64,000 bases of DNA from the NCBI GenBank assembly GCA_029378245.1, contig JARKIF010000105.1:1-64000 (forward strand), in the 5' to 3' direction. Positions within the stretch are counted from its first letter, which is position 1. Every line of letters begins with the position of its first letter. This document shows, piece by piece, positions 45,836 through 57,657 of the stretch. The notes beneath the pieces are model-generated. The model worked only from the letters and a program-made list of their open reading frames with translations. It was not told the origin of the DNA and did no database searches. Source of the DNA: Roridomyces roridus (lineage: Eukaryota > Basidiomycota > Agaricomycetes > Agaricales > Mycenaceae). A program made the position numbers and the translations under genes.

Positions 45836-46969
45836 ATATATCGTGCCGGCTTGGCCGCCGAAGAGGGTGCCAGCGGCCAAGTCGGTGAGAGATGGAGCAA
45901 CCTAGGTCGTAGGCTCGAAACTGCATGGGGACGGGAGGACGAGGAAAAGAAACACGGCGAAAAGGCCGAGTCAGGCTTTGAATCTCTTGACAAGTCGGGG
46001 ACGAGTCTGAAGTCGAGGATGCGGCTCGGGACGAGAGCCGAAATGCTGTGCAATTACTTACACCGATCCGTCATTTTCGGAACGGGCCGAGTCCTCAGGC
46101 CTCAGTCGGGTAAAGTACATACCTTTGATGGCCTTGGTTCACAATAGTAAGGCGATTCTGAGGGCTCAGTTTCCTGAAAATCTCGTTCAATATCGTTCCC
46201 CTGAGGTTTACACTGCGCCCTCAACAATCATACATACCTGCCTCTTCCAATGCGCCATCGGCGCATTCTCATACACCCTCTTGAAGCACAGCGATTCTTA
46301 ACCCAGCCTCCCCTCCTCAAAACCCAACCTCTCCATCCCATAGTCTCTGTCAGTCGCGACGAAAGTTCAACATCCGAGTCCGACAAACACGAACAAAGTT
46401 CAAAGTTGAACTTGCTCGCACAGTACCATTTCCAGTCATTCGAATACGCTTCGGAGTCGATTGTGATGTCGATTCTGATTTCGTTTCTCAAGTCGACTCT
46501 GGGTGTTTCTCGAAACGGCTCGAATTGCAGAAGCGACTCGGGAGTCGCTTCTAAACCCGTTTCCGTTTACATTTCCGTTCTCATTATCGAGAATCGATCG
46601 ACCTTTGAAACGACATCAGAATTGACCGTCCCTAAATAATATCGTGCTCCCGCTGGGTATCAAGTATCCTCGATACTTGAGTTGTGTGAATCAGTGCTCC
46701 TGAGGGGAAAGTGCCCACAAACCTGTTGCTCTGCCCTCGACGCGTGAATATACGATGGAACGACGGGACAAAACGATGTGTCTAGACTCTAGATGCTCTT
46801 GGTGATGATGAATGTCGAGTTGTGACTAGGACTCACCTCCGGAATCAACCCTTGACCGGAGCCGAGTTTGAGCTGCATATAACTAACATTGTATTCTGCC
46901 TCGCAGCCGAGAACGCACCGAATAGATGCCCCCGTGAACCTGAGCTTTACAGGTTGGACAGCGAAATAA
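45836..46969. other. Gene-free stretch with P450 3' flank remnant
   Basis: Around 46365-46410, cgaacaaagttcaaagttgaactt resembles the flank just beyond the P450 stop near 47822 (tgaacaaatatcaaagttgaactt). A perfect 10-bp hairpin (gaagcgactc gg gagtcgcttc) lies at 46530-46551. No intact gene. Confidence 0.4.
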
Positions 46970-46974
46970 TGATG

Positions 46975-47126
46975 TGATGTAGGGAGACGGACCTATGATG
47001 GTTGGCAACAGACAGTGCAGGTTCCCAATGATAGGAGGCCGGCGGCATTCTGTGTTGGCGAGAGCTCATTTTTCGGAGCCTTACAGCAGCGCTGAACAGT
47101 AGGGCGAAAATAAGCCGGGGAAGCAT
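46975..47126 (-). pseudogene. Cytochrome P450 first-exon remnant
   Basis: The minus-strand reading MLPRLIFALLFSAAVRLRKM, then SSRQHRMPPASYHWEPALSV, aligns with the N-terminus of the next P450 (MLLWLAIALFSSVAILKLRKMGSREDGLPPGPPTLPVVGN). At DNA level, gagagctcatttttcggag matches gagagcccatttttcggag. No further exons can be read; with the 3' flank trace near 46400 this is a deleted third member of the P450 array. Confidence 0.7.
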
Positions 47127-47821
47127 TCTGTTGGGCGCGAAAGACCACCCCATGGCTCTACTTAATACGTAGGCCCGGTAAGCGCGGTGGGTCTAGTCCA
47201 GTACATTTCCGAGGAGAACTAATGCTGGTCAATGGCCATCGATGAACGTGTTTGCCGTCGCCAGTCCTGGATAGTAACAACCCCGTGCCACCGCTAGAAC
47301 TTCGACCCGTAGCCACCCTAGGTCAAAGCTTGGTGGAAGCAACAGATACTTGCGAAACGCCGCCCGGAAGACGGTCTGGTGAAACGCGAGGTACCAAGCA
47401 CGCGTCGTATCCGATGATGGTGGTATGAGACAAGAGTGGTTTCAAACTCCGACGTTGGTCATCAAACAAAATGGATCCATTACGCCGCGGACTGCACTCC
47501 TTTTCCGTCTTCCCTCGAGGGGATTGAACTTATTGGCAGGATGGGTCTCGCTGGTATCTCGTCAAAAATTGTAATTGAGTAGCCGAGCCACAAAGAAAAT
47601 GATGGTAAAGATGGTAAAGACATCCCCAGTCATGGCTCAGGCTCGATTCGAACGAGCAGTGTTGATCTGACATCTCTCTATTTCATGGCGTTGCCACACT
47701 GTGCGTCGCAGTCTTCAGTGGAAACACATTAAATAGTGCCAAGATTGCGCTCGCAGGTTGGCATCACGAAATTTCAACATTCAGCAAACATGAACAAATA
47801 TCAAAGTTGAACTTCAGTAGC
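47127..47821. other. Intergenic between P450 remnant and P450 (2)
   Basis: No gene supported. A tRNA T-arm-like hairpin (minus strand, 47641-47657) was considered and not called. Confidence 0.35.
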
Positions 47822-49868
47822 CTACTTGGACCGCGATTTGGCCACAAACTCCCTATCCGCCGGGCTAATTCCAAACTCAAATTTTTCGAATTCAGCCCCC
47901 GCTTTCAAGTATTCACTCCGAATCATTTCAGCCTTGTCCTTTGTACGGGGGGTGATGCTGCATTTGAACGGCAAGGGAGGCATTGTGAGTCCCTATATCA
48001 TGTGTATGTCTCAGGGGAGAAGATCGACGAGAAAAGGCTGGTATTACTTTTGCATACGCTGAGGGCGAGAGATCCGGTTTGATCTCATGCGCTGGCTTGA
48101 AGTCGAATGCCCATAGGAGATTCATCACGTTGATATTCTGAGAATTGGTCCTTCAATGAGCTGCAGATATACCAGAGAAAGACGCACAATCGAATTCTGG
48201 CCCAGATACATCCCTGGGCAGATCCTTCGACCCGCTCCGAATATTTGGTTCAGCGGCCGCACGTCGACTGCCTCGACACCAGGCTTGGCGCCATTCTCAG
48301 TCAGCAAGTATCTCTCCGGGATAAACTTCTCTGGCTGATCGTATATCTCTGCAAGGGAATTAACTCAGGCTGGATACCAGAACGAAACTCACCTGGGTCG
48401 TGGAACATGCCCCCTAGTAAGTGGCCGATAAGTAACCAACAGGATGAGAAGATCGAATGCTTACATGTGTTGACGTGTATAATTGTGTCTCTAGCAAAAG
48501 TGTGACCTCTGAACTAGTTGGGAAAATCAGTACCTGGATGTGAGGGAAGCCGTGCCTCTCACCTGGTCTGGAGCCGAAAACGCCCGATGAGAAATTGGAA
48601 TAATCGGCCGAAACCGATGGCTTTCGAGAATGAGGGCCCGAATATAGGGCATTTGGTCGCCGAGAAGATCCTCCAAAGCAGGCATCCGATCCTGCCCAAC
48701 GACGCGGTCAATCTCCTCTTGGGCCTTTTTCTGTACCTCGGGATGGGCGACCAGTGCCAATATCAGGGACGTCAAGTAGGCGGAGGTTGTGTCCGATCCA
48801 CCGGTGATGAGGCTGCCTGCGAGGTATCTGGAGCAGGCCATCAGCCCAAGAAATCGATGGAAAATCAATGCTCTCACCCAATCTGTTCTCTGTCCATGCC
48901 CAACTCTTCTTTGCGCATCAGCCATTCTTCTGCGTAGCTCCCATTCGGCTGGCCCTTACGCAACCGCTCCTCGGTCCGCTCCAGCAAGCCGAAAAACAGT
49001 TCCCTTCTCAGCGCCCGGATCTCTTTCGCCTCGCGCTTCCATTTCGCCCAGCGTTCGGGAACGAATTTGAGTACGGGAAACCTGTCGATTGGGGGGGTGG
49101 CCCCTTCATCCAAGAAGCTCGTCCACCGACGTTCGACTTTAAAGAGCGCAAGGGTCTCGGGGGTAGAGTATTGAGGGGCTCGGGTTCCGTAGATGACAGA
49201 CAGAATGACAGAATTGGAGTAGCGTCCAACGTGTTGGTAGAAGAACTGCGGTGTGCAAAGGATATCGTGAAGCAACTGCGTCGACTCGGCCTCTTGAATG
49301 GGGAGGTGATTTTCAGTGGCTTTCTGCGTCAAAATCGCGTGCGCCGCCTTGCGCAGAGTCCTCCAAGTATCATCTACAAATGCTTCAGTACGGTGAATTT
49401 CTTGAATCCGGGAAAGCACAGACTGTATTGGGAGAATCCCAATTCGAGACGGCCGGTGACAAGTTCAATGATGTGTCTCACAGGCCTGTCCGAGGTCGTC
49501 GCACTCCGCTTTTCCAGAAATTCTTTCACCACAGATGCATCGCTCAGCACAATCGCGGTAGTGGATCCCATTTTGAGCTAAATATTTTTTCAGAGCTACG
49601 GAGACGGCGACGAAGGTTGACCAACTGAGTACATGCCACCGTATTGTTTAGCCCATTCGGTGAGTCTTCGAAATAAGTCAGGCCAGGGAGGAAGGGGACA
49701 GACTTGGACACACCGGAGATAAACCGGTTTCGATTGAAACAGATGCAAGTTCCCGACCACCGGCAAGGTGGGCGGGCCTGGAGGCAGGCCGTCTTCACGA
49801 GAGCCCATTTTTCGGAGCTTGAGGATCGCAACGCTGGAGAAGAGGGCGATAGCTAACCAGAGGAGCAT
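47822..49868 (-). CDS. Cytochrome P450 monooxygenase (2)
   Basis: The start at 49868 gives MLLWLAIALFSSVAILKL, an ER membrane anchor, then the hinge LPPGPPTLPVVGN. Exons continue with LKMGSTTAIVLSDASVVKEF, DDTWRTLRKAAHAIL and VILSVIYGTRAP. The I-helix YLAGSLITGGSDTTSAYL has the canonical GGSDTT oxygen-activation motif. ExxR is LESHRFRP; the haem loop is FGAGRRICPGMYLGQNSI with the cysteine ligand. The last exon ends FEFGISPADREFVAKSRSK at 47822. All P450 hallmarks are present. It resembles fungal P450s of the O-methylsterigmatocystin oxidoreductase (OrdA) type by motif text; the substrate is unknown. The next P450 upstream is a close relative in the same orientation. Confidence 0.88.
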
Positions 49869-50184
49869 CTTGGGGTGTTGAGCGAATTGCCCAGCCGTGC
49901 TGGCTTTAATACCCTTCTCGACCCTTCTGCATTGGATCCACGGCGGCCTTACATACTTAGTTCGCACTATTGCGCTAATAACCGCCGCTAATAACGGCCA
50001 CTATTTTGACCTTCTTGAACCAGAGAGAAGTACTCACCCGCGGCCGCCCGTTTGCCTTGGGATATCGGCAGACACCCCGCTCCACGAGGTCAATTCAGCC
50101 CTGCGCATACAGCGCGGCGGAATGCAGTGAGCAGATTATCAATCACGTAGAACTGCAAATTGAAGTAACTCCCCTAGGGATATA
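49869..50184. promoter_or_regulatory. Spacer between tandem P450 genes
   Basis: About 316 bp between the stop of P450 (3) and the start of P450 (2). It should contain the P450 (2) promoter. It has repeated gctaataac words near 49973-50000. No motif assigned. Confidence 0.35.
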
Positions 50185-52345
50185 CTACGCCCTCGAGCGG
50201 ACCACAAACTCCTGATCCTCAGGGCTCAGCCCATACTCGAACTTCTCAAACACAGCCGTCGCATCCACAAATTCACGCTCGATGATGTCGATCTTTCCCT
50301 GCGAGCGAGGGGAGATGCGGCATTCGAAGGGAATTGGGCCGGAGGTGAGTCCCTAGTTGGGTGTACAGCGTCAATATTATATTCTTTGGGATGAGGGACA
50401 TGGAATTACCTTGGAGTAAGCGGAAAGGTCAGCCTTGATGGGCTCCCCAGCGGCGTCCAGCGCCGGCTTGAAGTCGAAGGCCCAGATAAAGTTCATGGTG
50501 TTGAGGTTCTGTGAGGTATGATCAGCAAAAATAGGCTAAAGGAATGAGTAACGACGTACGATAGAGTTCGAAGCCAGATGAATGCCCGAGCATGATCGCT
50601 GGAAGGGACGGTCAGTGAAGTATCTTCAAATGCACCGAAGGAAACTTACGCGCCCGACACCGAACGCTGGGTTGAGCCGCATGTCGCTGGCGTCAACGCC
50701 TGGTTTCGTGCCATGCTCCGAGGTCAGGTATCGCTCTGGGATGAACTCTTCAGGGCTATCGTAGAGCGCTAGAATGAGAGTTTAGATCGAGATGGACGTC
50801 TAAGAGGATTGATTACCAGGGTCATGCAATATCCCATCTAAGCGAAATCAGTCACATATCCAATGAAGTGACTGTGAGCTCACAGATGTTGACAAAGATG
50901 GTAGCGCCTTGGGGAATCACGTATCCTTCGTACTGTGCACACATTAGTGTCAACACTCCGCGGGATGAAAAAACGCACCTCATCAGCCTCTGTCACCGCA
51001 TGAGGTACGAGCAGCGGGAAGACGGGACGCATTCTATGGCCCTCGAGGATGATGGAACGGATGTAGGGCATATGCTCGAGGTCTTCCAACGTCGGCATTC
51101 GGTCTCCGCCAACGACGCGATCCATCTCTTCCTGCGCTTTCCGCTGCACCTCCGGACACGCGGTCAGAGCCAGAATCATAGTGTTGAGGAATGCAGACGT
51201 CGTTTCGGAGCCGCCCTAGATAAGCAGACCCGCCAGGTATCTTGGTTAAAATGTCAAGTTAGTTGTTCCACGAGAAAGAAAGACTCGGGACTTACCCAGC
51301 CATTTCCTTGGTCAATCCATATTCCTCCTGCTTCTCCAACACACCCTCCATATAACTCTCATTCGAAAACCCCTGACGCATCCTCTCCGCCGTACCATCC
51401 AACAACCCGAAATACAACGCCCGCTGCAGCTTCCGAACGCGTTTGGCATCACGTTTCCACGACGCGAACCGCTCGGGGATCCAGGCGAGGAACGGGAAGA
51501 TATCGACTGGGGGCGTAGCCCCGGGCTCGAGGATACGGGACCACTCGTGCTCGACCTCGAAGAACGCTTTGGTTGCGGCAGTTTCAAACCGCGGCGCGCG
51601 TTTGCCGTACAAGACCGACAAGATTACCGAGCTGGAGTATCGGCCGATATGCGTGTAGAACGATTTGGGTGAGCCGAGGATATCGTGTAGCAGCTGCGTT
51701 GCCTCTGCGCGTTGGATCGGGAGGTGCAGCGCCGTCGCCTGGGGCGTCAGAATAGCGTGTGCGGTCTTCCGAAGAGTCCTCCATGTGTCGCCTGGTAGAT
51801 ATATTTACGCGGGCATATGGATCTGCGAAGAAGCGGACGTACCGTACCGAGCGAAGGCCATGTTTAAACCCCCCGTAACCAAGTCGGAGATGTACATCGG
51901 AGGCCGGTCTGAAGTGTTGGCGCTTCGTTTGTCCATGAGCGTCTTGACCTGAAAGCCCGAGCATGAGGTAAATTATGTATGTGGAGTTCTGGAACTGACT
52001 GCAGTGGCGTCCGTGAGGACAATCGCCGTCCCCGGTCCCATTTTGAGCTGCCGAATGCCATTTCAGGGACAGCTGCAATCATGGACGGAAGTAAAACTTG
52101 CCGAATAGATACCCCCATATTGCTGCGCCCACTCTGTGAATCTTCCCCAGGATGTGAGCGAGGACGAAGGCCAAGTTCAGGAAAACGTACTTGTAGTGAA
52201 CGTATTCGGTCGGAAATATGTGCAGGTTCCCGAGGATGGGGATTGTGGGGGGCCCAGGAGGAAGTCCCTTTTCTCGAGTGCCTATTTTGCGGAGGTAGGC
52301 TAGAGCGGCGACCACTAGTGGGATGAGGTAGTGTAGAGCAGCCAT
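50185..52345 (-). CDS. Cytochrome P450 monooxygenase (3)
   Basis: Paralog of P450 (2). The start at 52345 gives MAALHYLIPLVVAALAYLRK, a membrane anchor, then GLPPGPPTIPILGNLHIF. Later exons include VLYGKRAPRFETAATKAFF and the PERFASWKRDAKRVR block parallel to PERWAKWKREAKEIR of its neighbour. ExxR lies in LEGHRMRPVFP. The haem loop is split by an intron: FGVGR then RSCSGIHLASNSI, giving FGVGRRSCSG with the cysteine ligand. It ends FEYGLSPEDQEFVVRSRA at 50185. All motifs look intact. An in-frame upstream TTG exists but the ATG fits the anchor better. Roughly 510 aa after splicing. Confidence 0.88.
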
Positions 52346-52973
52346 AGTCTCCAAATGCCCGCTGGAGAGTTGGCGTACTGTTAAGAGAGGAAGAGGGGGG
52401 AAGAGGTGGAAGAGGCAGAGAAAGGCTTAAAGTTAAAGCGAAGATCAGTCTTCTATAGGGCATCGGGGGTATCAAGAGACGTAAGATGTCAAGTCCAAGT
52501 GGGTCCGTTGTATCCAGGCTACGTCAAGTCCTTTGAGGTCTTTTGGGAGCAGCAAGTCGCCGCGAGACTCAAATTTGGTGAGTGTACTAGAGCGTGACGA
52601 ACGGGAGGGGTCAGTCCGCAGTGTATAGTCGGTGAGGGATATTTGTTGCGCTCTTGGCGGAGGTGCGGCATAGGGCGAACCGGACAGAGTCGGACCTGAG
52701 GCCTGAGAAGTTGTTGCCACCGAAACACGGTTGCGATTGTAGGAAGACGTGACGGTCAGACTTTACAATACCAAGACCAGGATGAATCCCCAAAACTAAT
52801 GGTGGTTGGGAGTTGTCCTCGGCCTGGTGACTGAGACCGTCCGGCGTGCCTAAGCTTTGCGTAAGCGTGATTTCCTGATAATTCGCCGAGATTGCTCATC
52901 TTGCTGACTGGGTTAGGAGGTATAAATAATCAGCCTGGCGATTCAGCAAACATTATCTTCTTCATCTTCCACA
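52346..52973. promoter_or_regulatory. Divergent promoter region of P450 (3) and the SDR
   Basis: The two genes start 628 bp apart on opposite strands. A TATA-like tataaataat lies at 52921-52930, about 45 bp before the SDR start codon. No gene seen. Confidence 0.4.
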
Positions 52974-53840
52974 ATGTCCGCAGCAGGAAAAATCGTCTAC
53001 CTTGGTGGGTCTCTCTTGTCTGCTTTGGAAGTTGCGCGTCTAACTGGTTGCTTGAAGTTACTGGAGCCAACCGAGGAATCGGATACGGTCTCGCGAGCAC
53101 GCTAGCAGCACGCCCCGACGCGATTGTCTTTGCTGGCGCGCGTGACCCCGCCGCCCAATCCCTCGTCGACCTCGCCGCCAAGCACCCCAACGTCCACCCG
53201 ATCAAGTTTGTTGCAAACGACCAGGCCAACAACGAGGCAGCCATCGCCGAGATCAAGAGCATTGCTGGCCAGTTGGACGTGATTATTGCGAATGCTGGTG
53301 CGTGCTACCGTCCCGCCTACTCGCCATCTTTTCACATCCCATCCAGGTATTGCAAAATACTACGGCCCGGTAGCCACGGCGCCGCTCTCCGAGTTCAAGG
53401 ACCACTGGGAGATCAACACTCTTGGCACTGTCGTCCTTTTCCAAGCCGCACACGAGCTACTCCTCGCATCGCCCACGGGCGCGCCCATCTTTGCGTACAT
53501 CTCGACCGGGGGCGCCTCCATGGGCCGCTTCTTCAACCTCACCGCTACGCCCTACGCGTCCTCAAAGGCTGCAGCCAACTTCCTCATCAAGGCGCTCGAC
53601 GCAGAGAACCCCAAGCTCATTGCGTTTGCGCTCAACCCTGGATGGGTGCAGACCGATATGGGCAACGCGGGTGCGACGGCGAATGGGCTGCCGGCGGCCC
53701 CCGTGACGTTGCAGGATTCGGTTTCGGGGATTTTGTCGAGGGTTGACGGCGCGACGAAGGAGAAGAGCAGCGGCAGATTCTGGAACTTCAAGGCTGGGGA
53801 TGGGCCCTTTGATATCCCAACGGAGGAGGTTCCGTGGTAG
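52974..53840 (+). CDS. Short-chain dehydrogenase/reductase (ketoreductase-like)
   Basis: NAD(P)H-dependent oxidoreductase of the classical SDR type, close by text to fungal norsolorinic-acid-ketoreductase-like proteins. The start at 52974 gives MSAAGKIVYL; intron 53005-53057 joins it to the cofactor motif VTGANRGIGYGLAS. LDVIIANAG is the NAG motif; a second intron near 53299-53346 follows. Catalytic residues: the Ser in AYISTGGA and YxxxK in TPYASSKAAANF; then NPGWVQTDMGN. It ends PTEEVPW at 53840, about 255 aa, the usual SDR length. Head-to-head with P450 (3), so shared control is possible. Confidence 0.88.
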
Positions 53841-53879
53841 AGAAGCCAAGGCAATAATTAGAAAGTCTGTACTATACTA

Positions 53880-54010
53880 GGCGTGTCCACGCATCAAACA
53901 TCCAAAGCGCTTCTTCTTCTCCTCCGCCAACAACACCGTTCGGCTCAAATGGGCGGCACTCTCCTCCAGGCACACTTTTCAGTCGATCGTGGACATTCAA
54001 CGCGATGATC
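53880..54010 (+). repeat. Copy of the F-box/WD40 upstream region
   Basis: Phrases here (catcaaacatccaaagcgct, cttcttctcctccgccaacaacacc, gggcggcactctcctccaggcacac, cagtcgatcgtggacat) follow in order those upstream of the F-box/WD40 gene at about 59763-59865 (cgtcaacatccacacgcgct, cttctcctcctcccacaacacc, ggcggcaccactctctcctgcaggcacat, cagtcgatcgaggacat). This marks one edge of the segmental duplication. Confidence 0.65.
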
Positions 54011-54063
54011 CATTGTAACTCGCGATCGTGACTCGACCGGTCGTCCCGCCCTTGGATTCTGGG

Positions 54064-55770
54064 ATGGACGAACTCAGACAATTCTACTGGGTGGTGCTCA
54101 CGCCCTCTGCCTCGGAAACTGTGGCCTACCTTGACTCCGACATCGCCCCCGTTGTCGCTGCGACTGTCACCAGCAACAGCTACCTCGCTGTCCTCGTCGT
54201 TAACTCGCAGTGGACCCCGGAGAGATGTGTAGCTGCGTATCTCGTACAGCCCCTCAGCAGCAGCGAGGAGCTGGAGTCTTGCCATCCCATTCATCCTTCC
54301 ACACTCGAGTCAAGGGAACCCATCATCCCGCCCCTGTCGTTCGCAGCTTTCGGGGATTGTGTCCTGGACACCAGTCGACGGGCTCTCTTCCAGGGAGTGT
54401 ACACGGGCGCACTCGATTCTAGGAACCTCATCCCACCGGAATGTCTCGGTTCGTTCCCGACGCAGAGATGGATAGACATGGAGCTGGAATTGAAGCGGGG
54501 CGAGGAGAAGATTAAGCGGGACCGGGTGGACGACGACAATTCGTCGGTCCGCACTGCCGAGAGCACGGACGCGGTGCCTCAGCCGCATGAAATCGATGCT
54601 CCCACGATCATCCAGGTCGTCGTCAGCTTCGATCTATCCGTTGTGCGCGAATTGCTACCCGCGAGCAAGTTCTTCGAGGAGGAGCTGGAGATTAAAAGGT
54701 ATGATTCGTTCTTGCATGTGTCGCATTCGTCGCTGATATTCACCAGATTTCGGGCTTTTCATTCGCGAGAAGGAACAGAAGGCCTATTTTCATGGGTTCA
54801 AGAGCAGGTAAGGAGGATTGTCTCATTTGACTTGCTTGCTCTGACGTTCGTTTCTGCAGGCGGTTCATGTGTATCCCGCCGGGGAGTTTCTTGAAGACAC
54901 CACGGTCGAAGATCTCAGTCATCCGGCACTCGTTGCGTTGGCATCTCCTATGGAGAATCCATACGACCTGGTCGAGGAATCATCTGAGGACGAGGATTGG
55001 GCCCTTTATTATTGGGAAGGCCCTTGCCCACCCTGGATTCGGGTTCCGCGTCTTGGGGGTATCGACCCGCACTCGTTCGGCGTCATCTACTTTGATGTTT
55101 TCGGTACGCTCATTGTACGTCTCTTTCATTTCGTCGTCGAACTTGTACTGAACTCACGAAACAGGATAACGAAACTGGAATCTGGGTCGCACTCCAGCCG
55201 TTGTTGCAACGCAGTCACAAAGTCCTCTCCCGCTTCGAGGCGCTCTCCCTCTACTTTGAGCTCGACCAAGAAGTCAAACAAAGAGAGTCGTCCAACGGCG
55301 AGCCTCTTCTCCTTCAATCCTACGAAGAGTTCGCCCTGCGGCTTGGATTGACGTGGACGGAGGCCGAATCATCCGCATTCGTGTCCTCCATTGCTTCGTG
55401 GCCGCTCCTCCCAGGCGCCCTTGACTGCCTCCAAAAACTTCGCTCCCACTTTAGGCTCGTCGCACTCGTTGACATGGACGCGCAATCTATGTCCTCCGCC
55501 ACTGCATTCGATATCCTCCGCCCGTACCTTCACGAGACCCGCATACCCGCGTTTCCAATCCCGGAGCACGACAAGACGAGTCGATGTATCGTCTCGAGCA
55601 GCCTTCCCGGGGTTATCGAACCAGCGCGACGCGTCGATTTGCCAGGCGTGTGGCTGCGCCTGCCTGGTAGTCTTTCTGCAGGCGTTCCTGCCAGTTGCGC
55701 CCATTCGTACATCCCGTGGACGGTTTGTGATGGGTTCGAGGGTGTCGTGTCCGTGCTGTTGGGCAAGTAG
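54064..55770 (+). CDS. HAD-like domain protein, copy 1
   Basis: The start at 54064 gives MDELRQFYWVVLTPSASET. The first ~230 residues belong to no family I recognise (TSRRALFQGVYTGALDSRN; an acidic-basic linker KRGEEKIKRDRVDDD). After two small introns comes VHVYPAGEFLEDT, then IYFDVFGTLI/DNETG, which resembles motif I of haloacid-dehalogenase (HAD) hydrolases, with the intron inside the motif. The helical cap region has SRFEALSLYFELDQEV; the later core reads FRLVALVDMDAQSM and GVWLRLPGSLSAG. The usual motif II Ser/Thr, motif III Lys and motif IV acidic pair are not evident, so enzyme activity is doubtful. It ends LLGK at 55770, about 25 residues shorter than copy 2, exactly where duplicated F-box/WD40 sequence starts. 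Confidence 0.7.
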
Positions 55771-55774
55771 GAGG

Positions 55775-56345
55775 CTGTGCCTCCACGATCCGCCGTCTAC
55801 CTCGTGTAGAGCGCAGTCGCCTCCTCCGTACCCTCCTCGACGCGTCTCTTCCAGGAGACATCCCTCTCCAAATCCTCACTCTCCAAAAGTACGCCAAACT
55901 CTCACACGATCTCGTTGGCGCCCTCGCTCCCCCACTCGCTCTACGCGTACTCCTGCTCATCCCCATTCCTCACCTCCTCCTCCGCTGTGCTCTCGTTTCG
56001 CGACGATGGGCAGCACTTACACGCCTTCCCGATCTCTGGCGGCACCACTGCCTCCGCCTCACGCGCGGTGACCCGCATCCGCCCACTCCACCCGCCAAAC
56101 CGGAGGGCTGGCTCCCGCTGTACCGTGCCCTGGCGCGCCGTGAGGGAAACATGCTCTCAGGGACGCCCCAAGCGCTGCGCTTCCTCACTCCAGCGCATAC
56201 CACTTTCACTACGGTGCTTATTCTCCGTGGTCGGAGACTCATTAGCGGCTCGTATGATGGGACGATTCGATTCTGGGACGTTCCCAACGAGATGACACGT
56301 TGTCTTGAGGTTGGTAAGCCTGTTAGTTCCCTCGTCTCGTCTCCG
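55775..56345 (+). pseudogene. Truncated F-box/WD40 gene copy
   Basis: Near-identical to 60391-60940 of the intact gene: ccacgatccgccgtctacctcg, through the F-box part, to attagcggctcgtatgatggg and gttggtaagcctgttagt. It lacks the first ~170 codons, all sequence after the first WD repeat, and any start. The second block carries changes such as cgcgacgatgggcagc for cgtcgctgggcagc (an indel). It joins directly to the stop of HAD-like copy 1. Confidence 0.85.
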
Positions 56346-56466
56346 GCGTCCTGGCATTCGGCTTCGCTCTGGGCTTATATATGTGTCTGGTCGTTACACG
56401 GCCTTTATCAAGATATAATTTTCTATTGTCGTGAACCAAGAAATGATACAGTACAGTACATATATT

Positions 56467-57371
56467 TTAAGACAACGCCGTCGCCGCAGACGCGGTGTGT
56501 TGGCCTACGAAGACGAGTTTAATAGGGAGTTAGATTGGAAGAGGCAAGACTGACCTTGAACTTCGGCGACGAGCGCAGTCATCAACCTGATGCGAAAGGC
56601 TGATTTGTCCTCGCCGTCGCGTTTATTCTTGTTGTACACTTTTAGATATTTCTTTTTAAGAGCTAGACGCGAGTTGTCAGCCAGGCAAGAGATCACGGTC
56701 TTACGCACTCTCTGCTCTCTTCACATTTGGGCCGAAGACTAGAAAGAAAGGGAATAAGTCAAGTTTCCGAGTCGTAATGCGAGAACGGGAAGTAGATAGA
56801 ACTTGCCTAACTCATACGCCTGCCGAAGCACCCGATAGTTTCTATGTTCGCATTCCAAAATTCGGCATCCCGGTTAACTTGGTTAGGTCTCGCTATGAAC
56901 TGGGACATTATGTGGGCGTCGCCGATCACAAGTCGAATAGTGATTGGCACGCCTAACCAGGCGACCATAGTTGGGGTCATGTTCTCGTCGGCACGCCGGA
57001 TGGTGACGCCTTGGACGCTAAGCATAGGATGCCACGCCGGCGACTTGCCCTATGACAGATGAGACGCGAGCGGGTCTGGTTTGAAGGAAAGGCGTTACGT
57101 TGCTGGGGTCCTGGGAGCTTAACGGGGCGACGTCAAAGTACCATCCATGGGGATCGAAGGGTGTTGTGGACGGGAGGTTGTTCCGGTGAGGCAGGTCGGC
57201 GCCAAGTCGAGCGCGAGTGAGGACTATACAAGCCCGCCGTCGCTTTGGAGCGGGACTAACTGCCGTATTTTGTACCCAGTTGGCACGGGGAATGAGGTAG
57301 ACGCAGGCACCAGGGGGGGGTAGGTCGTCGGGAGAGGAGATAGGCCCCATTTGCATGGTGGTAGTCTCCAT
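56467..57371 (-). CDS. Hypothetical protein, function unknown
   Basis: I do not recognise this gene. A plausible model starts at 57371 (METTTMQMGPISSPDDLPPP) and runs through WYFDVAPLSSQDPSNVTPFL, then a block LSVQGVTIRRADENMTPTMV with NANIETIGCFGRR, a short basic exon (KKKYLKVYNKNKRDGEDKSA), and an ending QHTASAATALS at 56467. The joins need several introns, at least one of which would be only about 27 nt, so the model is shaky. Codon use and the KSAFRIRLMTALVAEVQ stretch look coding. It lies between the two HAD-like copies on the opposite strand and is not duplicated. Confidence 0.4.
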
Positions 57372-57657
57372 GGTCAGGAGCGAGAAAATTACTCTGCCTT
57401 CAGCGTACTTATTCGAAGAGGCTGCAAGCCACGAGAACGGTACACTGGGCCTGAGGGCGAATTCTCTGGCCTCATTGTTGTCCTTTTTGACCACGGGGCG
57501 ACCAGGGCAGAGGTTCTAGACGCCTCCTAACTCCGTGCGAGGCGAAAGGCCAGCCAAAAGAATAGTATAGAGGTAATGGAGAGGGTCGACGGGAGGGGCG
57601 TGCTTGTTGCTGCTTCCATTGTGACTGTGTGACCCATCCACGTTTCTCGTCCCTGCC

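Noticed and set aside
47633..47715. Possible tRNA on the minus strand, with a perfect T-arm-like hairpin (gctcg ttcgaat cgagc) and a following ctgagcca.
   Set aside because: No matching 5' acceptor strand (ggctcag) and no acceptable anticodon stem could be found upstream. At most a tRNA-derived relic.
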